Shown: positions 61,182 through 64,000 of the stretch, in pieces | How positions within the stretch are numbered: position 1 is the stretch's first letter | Layout of the letters: each line of letters starts with the position of its first letter | Assembly (NCBI RefSeq): GCF_965199065.1 | Contig: NZ_CBDAQN010000001.1 | Span: 124,001-188,000 of the forward strand | From: Acidisoma sp965199065 | GTDB lineage: Bacteria > Pseudomonadota > Alphaproteobacteria > Acetobacterales > Acetobacteraceae | Direction of reading: 5' to 3' | Length of the DNA stretch: 64,000 nucleotides | Translations under genes and position numbers: made by a program | Notes under the pieces: generated by a model | Databases searched by the model: none | What the model saw: the letters and a program-made list of their open reading frames with translations, nothing else | Told to the model about the DNA's origin: nothing

Positions 61182-62024
61182 TTAGCCGAGGAGGGGCGAG
61201 AGGATGCCGGCCGGAGACGATAAGGTTCCCGTTCCGAACACCATCGCCGGCTGCGCGGCGGTGAGAGTGGTGGCGTAGTCGGCGGCATAGATGAGGTCGC
61301 GGCGGTAGAGGGTTGCGTTCTCGCTCTGGTCGATGGTGGCGCCCCCGGCCAATGTGATGCGGGCGGAGGTGCCGTCGGCAAGTGTCAGGAACGGCATAGC
61401 GGCGACAGCCGCATCTATCGTCGAGGCAATCTGGTCGCGCATGAGCGGAGCCGGGCACCAGCAGCTGACCCGAAAGCTCTGCCTTTGCCGACGGGTTTCC
61501 TGATAGGCGCTTTGCGCCTGCTCCACGCGGGCGAAGAGCTCTGCGCCGCTTGGTATCGTCACAGTTGCGCCGGAGATCTGCACGAGCAGGCCTGCGGCAA
61601 TGAGTTGAGCGGCCAGTGCGGCTGCCACGAGTGCGATCGTATCTCCGCTCTGGATGAGATAGACATACGTTGCGCCAGCGACGGAGAGGCCTGCCATCTG
61701 CCCGGCGGCCGTGCTGCCGCCGAAGGTCACAGCGCCGCCGGCCACCGAGACGGTAAGGGTCGGCTTGCTTGCTGTCGTCACGTTCCAGTTCGCCGGATAA
61801 CGCGTCGTGGCATGCGGATCGCCGCTTGGAAAAATGCTGACATTGGCGGTGCCGCTCGCCAGGTCGGCATGCAGCGCAGCGGCAACCGGCCAGCCGCGAT
61901 AGACGCGTATGGTTGCGGCGACACCGTCGCAAGTAATCAACGAGGCGGCTGATGAACCGCTGGGATAAAGTGTGAAGGTAACAGCCGCGACAAGCGCATT
62001 CTCTACGTCCGATTGATCTGCCAT
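61182..62024 (-). CDS. Phage structural protein upstream of sheath (unknown family)
   Basis: 280 residues, mostly beta-rich (TFTLYPSGSSAASLITCDGV, AGGAVTFGGSTAAGQMAGLS, AVAAMPFLTLADGTSARITL). Its place between head-connector genes and sheath, and the ALFARVEQAQSAYQ-like helix, suit a tail terminator or neck protein, but no family is recognised. The ATG overlaps the stop of the gene before it by one base (TGATG). Confidence 0.65.
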   Translation of the reverse strand: MADQSDVENALVAAVTFTLYPSGSSAASLITCDGVAATIRVYRGWPVAAALHADLASGTANVSIFPSGDPHATTRYPANWNVTTASKPTLTVSVAGGAVTFGGSTAAGQMAGLSVAGATYVYLIQSGDTIALVAAALAAQLIAAGLLVQISGATVTIPSGAELFARVEQAQSAYQETRRQRQSFRVSCWCPAPLMRDQIASTIDAAVAAMPFLTLADGTSARITLAGGATIDQSENATLYRRDLIYAADYATTLTAAQPAMVFGTGTLSSPAGILSPLLG

Positions 62025-62677
62025 CAGGTGATTGCCTGCGTCGCCGTCAGCCGCCAGCCAAGCGCTGTCCGTTCTACAGCGCTGAGCACGGCTGTCGTAC
62101 CGGTCTCATCTGTCATCAGGTCGTCCTGTCGGAGTTCGACCGCCTTATCACCGAGCAGCGCGGGCAGGCGCACGATCCAGCTTGCGGGCCCGGGCTCTCC
62201 CGGCAACGCGCCGGCGTTACGGCTTCCGGCGCCCGCCATCAGCACGCTTGCAGGCCATCTCTCAAGGAGTAGCGTTTCCTCGCGTTGCTGGACGCCGCCA
62301 TAGCCATTGCTGCCGGGTTGTCGCGCGCCATCCGCGCGGGTGAAAGTTGCAACACGGTTCGTGAGGACACACACCGTCGGTAGAAGCGGTGGCTGGGCGG
62401 CTACGAAAAAGGTGCCTCCGGGTCCTCGAAGATAGTCGCCGGCGCGAGTGTAGGCCGTGTCGTAGACAGCGAACCAAAGCGGCTGGTCGTAGCGGGCACT
62501 TCTATTCCAATCCTTATCCTCGGAGTGGAAAGCGGCATTCAGGCATAGCAGGCGATTCGCCTGAGACAACGGCGCGATGCCGCTCCGAGGTCGAAACGCC
62601 TCGTACATGTCGCCCAGGTGAAAGGCAGCCTGGCCCATTCCGCGTGCAACGCGGTCGTTCAAGCGCGCGGCGTCCAT
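62024..62677 (-). CDS. Phage head-tail connector-region protein
   Basis: 217 residues from ATG 62677, which overlaps the upstream stop (TGATG). Sequence features: MDAARLNDRVARGMGQAAFH, an aromatic YDQPLWFAVYDTAYTRAGDY block and a C-terminal beta part (KAVELRQDDLMTDETGTTAV). No family recognised. Coupled starts on both sides suggest one transcript of structural genes. Confidence 0.65.
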   Translation of the reverse strand: MDAARLNDRVARGMGQAAFHLGDMYEAFRPRSGIAPLSQANRLLCLNAAFHSEDKDWNRSARYDQPLWFAVYDTAYTRAGDYLRGPGGTFFVAAQPPLLPTVCVLTNRVATFTRADGARQPGSNGYGGVQQREETLLLERWPASVLMAGAGSRNAGALPGEPGPASWIVRLPALLGDKAVELRQDDLMTDETGTTAVLSAVERTALGWRLTATQAIT

Positions 62678-63066
62678 CAAACCACCAGTGTTATGCCAGG
62701 ACCCGCGAAGGCCGGACCTTGCGGCACGCCAAGGAAGCTGCAAAGCCGGCGCCGCCACTCGTCGAGGAGCGCGAAGCGGTCGCGGACCTCATCCGGGTTG
62801 CGGCTCCACACAGCCGCCTGATCGGTGTCGAGGTTCTGGGCGGCCTGCGGAACAGCAAATTCCAGGCCCCGCAGCGTGCCGAGGTAGGTGCGGCACACCG
62901 CCTCTTCCGCGGAGGAGAGGTTGCTCATGCGATACTCCAGCAGCCCATAGGACTGGAAGAAGCGCCAGCCCTGGAAGCCCCAGGGCCCTGCTCCGTATGC
63001 CGGATAGCCACAGAAGCGGCGGATGTCCGTCCGCTCGGCATCGGTGAAGCCCAAGGGATTCGTCAT
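62677..63066 (-). CDS. Small phage head-region protein
   Basis: 129 residues from ATG 63066, with an N-terminal FTDAERTDIRRFCGYPAYGA segment and a helical end (EVRDRFALLDEWRRRLCSFL). The stop overlaps the next start. The content and position, two genes after the capsid, suggest a connector or adaptor, but I cannot name it. Confidence 0.65.
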   Translation of the reverse strand: MTNPLGFTDAERTDIRRFCGYPAYGAGPWGFQGWRFFQSYGLLEYRMSNLSSAEEAVCRTYLGTLRGLEFAVPQAAQNLDTDQAAVWSRNPDEVRDRFALLDEWRRRLCSFLGVPQGPAFAGPGITLVV

Positions 63067-63374
63067 CAGTAGAACGAGCCCGAACCGCGCGTGAAAAACA
63101 CCTGTCCTGTGCCGCTCTGAAGGATAACCGCGGCGGCGCTGACCGTGGCACCGATACCGAAGACCATTTGGCTCGATGCTGGCACTGGCATGGCGGCTGT
63201 CGTCGCCGTCAACGCCGCTGTGGCTCCCAGGCACAGGAAGGCCGTGCTGTTGCTGCCATTGTAGACTAGCAGAGACGGTCCGGTTCCCCCGAGCGTCACT
63301 GAGGCGCTCGTGGTGCTCGCGGCGACGCTAACCGTCGCCTCGGGGCTGAAGGCGGCGATGCTGCCGCTGGCCAT
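63066..63374 (-). CDS. Small beta-rich phage protein (possible head decoration)
   Basis: 102 residues from ATG 63374 (FSPEATVSVAASTTSASVTL, VYNGSNSTAFLCLGATAALT, SSQMVFGIGATVSAAAVILQ). It starts 5 bases after the capsid stop and ends within the next start codon. All strands and no helices is the pattern of head-decoration or stabilising proteins. Inference only. Confidence 0.6.
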   Translation of the reverse strand: MASGSIAAFSPEATVSVAASTTSASVTLGGTGPSLLVYNGSNSTAFLCLGATAALTATTAAMPVPASSQMVFGIGATVSAAAVILQSGTGQVFFTRGSGSFY

Positions 63375-63379
63375 GGCGC

Positions 63380-64000
63380 TTACCCCGCATGCTCGACCAT
63401 AACCGCGCGCTTGAAGGCGGCATTGGTCGCGGTGGGAATTGTGAGCGGCGTTGTCGTCGTGTCGGAGGGGGCGCAAAAGCCGCCGATCCAGTACCAGCTC
63501 TGCGCGATGATCTGCTGCAGCCGGTCGATTGGCTCGCGTGTCACCATGGCGACGGAGTCGACGATGGTGACGATGGAGTCCGCGGGTGCCACATCGTCGG
63601 CGCCAATCCCGGCAAAGTCGCCCTCGATGAGCGCTCCCTGGCCGCAGATGATGGGGCGGCGAACATAGAGCCCGGCGATGGTCGGATGCGGCTGGACGAA
63701 GGCCTCGGTCGTCGGAATGAAGCGCAGGCCCAGGAAATCGTTGACCATGCCGTCATGGAAAACGACATTGCTTGATGTGGCGCCGGTGAAGAGCGTCTTG
63801 AAATCCGGATCCGCGAAGAGCTGACGAGCCGAGACAGGGTCGAGGTAGCAATTGTAGACGCCGTCGATCTCCGGAACCGCGTTCTTCCGCAAAGTCGCGA
63901 CTGCATCGAGCAGGTTGCCCATGGCGAGAGTATCGGTCGCCTGGATGAGGGACGTGTTGCCGCGCCCTGCCGGCCGCAGGATCGAGCTTGCGGTAGCCGC
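63380..64000 (-). CDS. Major capsid protein, C-terminal part
   Basis: The frame is open from the window edge (LRPAGRGNTSLIQATDTLAM comes from the last 78 bases) and ends at 63380 with VMVEHAG. The blocks KNAVPEIDGVYNCYLDPVSA, RQLFADPDFKTLFTGA and VNDFLGLRFIPTTEAFVQPH look like the HK97-fold capsids of the N4-gp56/P22-like type. About 206 residues are visible; the rest lies beyond the edge. It sits at the head of a row of short structural genes. Confidence 0.72.
   Translation of the reverse strand, partial: AATASSILRPAGRGNTSLIQATDTLAMGNLLDAVATLRKNAVPEIDGVYNCYLDPVSARQLFADPDFKTLFTGATSSNVVFHDGMVNDFLGLRFIPTTEAFVQPHPTIAGLYVRRPIICGQGALIEGDFAGIGADDVAPADSIVTIVDSVAMVTREPIDRLQQIIAQSWYWIGGFCAPSDTTTTPLTIPTATNAAFKRAVMVEHAG

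Larger units (their letters stand above)
38501..64000 (-). mobile_element. Prophage with contractile (Mu/P2-type) tail, partial
   Basis: From about 38.5 kb to the window end nearly all genes are on the minus strand and in P2/Mu tail order: capsid, connector-size proteins, sheath, tube, G/GT chaperones, tape-measure position, U-, X-, D-, V-, W-, J-, I-like proteins, fibres, lysis-type proteins. The left border is the 3' end of scpA; the right border and the integrase, portal, terminase and replication genes are outside the window. An IS3-family element interrupts an adhesion gene, which shows some decay. Whether the phage can still be produced is unknown. Confidence 0.9.

Noticed and set aside
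38501..64000. Gene transfer agent or R-type tailocin
   Set aside because: A capsid gene argues against a tailocin; the gene order is that of a contractile-tail phage rather than the Rhodobacterales-type transfer agent.
1..64000. rRNA, tRNA or CRISPR loci
   Set aside because: No cloverleaf, CCA-type 3' end, conserved rRNA sequence or regularly spaced repeat array was noticed on reading; a tRNA or CRISPR scan was not possible here.

Overview
The window is one contiguous piece of a GC-rich alphaproteobacterial chromosome with about 25.5 kb of a contractile-tailed prophage at its right end. Host gene order (yqeY-dnaG-rpoD divergent from carA-carB-greA; erpA and xthA divergent from dgt-argS-SPOR-nagZ-rip-scpA), B12-dependent ribonucleotide reductase, a UPF0262 protein and a BaiN-type flavoprotein fit Rhodospirillales, most likely Acetobacteraceae. 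That placement is inferred from gene content and order; no rRNA or tRNA gene is present to confirm it.

1-12 kb: the 3' part of nrdJ is followed by metabolic genes on the plus strand (HpcH/HpaI aldolase, Asp/Asn beta-hydroxylase, nitroreductase, adenosine deaminase-family amidohydrolase), then minus-strand genes (BaiN-like flavoprotein, AI-2E/PerM transporter, cysteine synthase), a rhodanese and an NTF2-like protein, and a minus-strand cluster of a DUF2272 lipoprotein, a frameshifted mtnA, UPF0262 and a small unknown. 12.2-12.9 kb has no convincing gene but could hold a structured RNA.

13-26.6 kb: a histone H1-like basic protein, a glycosyltransferase and a GNAT acetyltransferase, then the macromolecular synthesis cluster yqeY-dnaG-rpoD. 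It is divergent from carA, which carries an extra N-terminal helix-turn-helix domain. carB, greA and a threonine ammonia-lyase follow. The yqeY/carA gap holds a near-perfect pair of inverted 21-bp motifs.

26.9-38.5 kb: a LacI-family regulator with a BenE-type transporter; a YqjI-like (His-rich PadR) regulator with two copies of GATATATCTT upstream and a DUF2218 gene downstream; a haloacid dehalogenase-like gene; xthA; erpA; then the tightly coupled dgt-argS-SPOR-nagZ-rip-scpA operon. Its usual continuation (scpB, tat genes) is missing because prophage genes begin inside the 3' end of scpA.

38.5-64 kb: the prophage, read on the minus strand from a capsid gene cut by the window end: small head/connector genes, sheath, tube, G/GT tail chaperones with a G-GGA-AAC slippery site, a proline-rich tape-measure-position protein, U-, X-, D-, V-, W-, J- and I-like proteins, then an unusually large adhesion region. 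That region has a glycine-rich fibre, an adaptor, a beta-helix spike, a fibre with a Ser/Gly repeat linker, a second sheath paralogue carrying a Gly/Ser linker and the same C-terminal domain as that fibre, and a two-domain carbohydrate esterase split by an IS3-family element with a 3-bp target duplication. A membrane/coiled-coil protein, an oppositely oriented DUF707 cargo gene and a holin-like gene close the element. Terminase, portal and integrase genes are not in the window.
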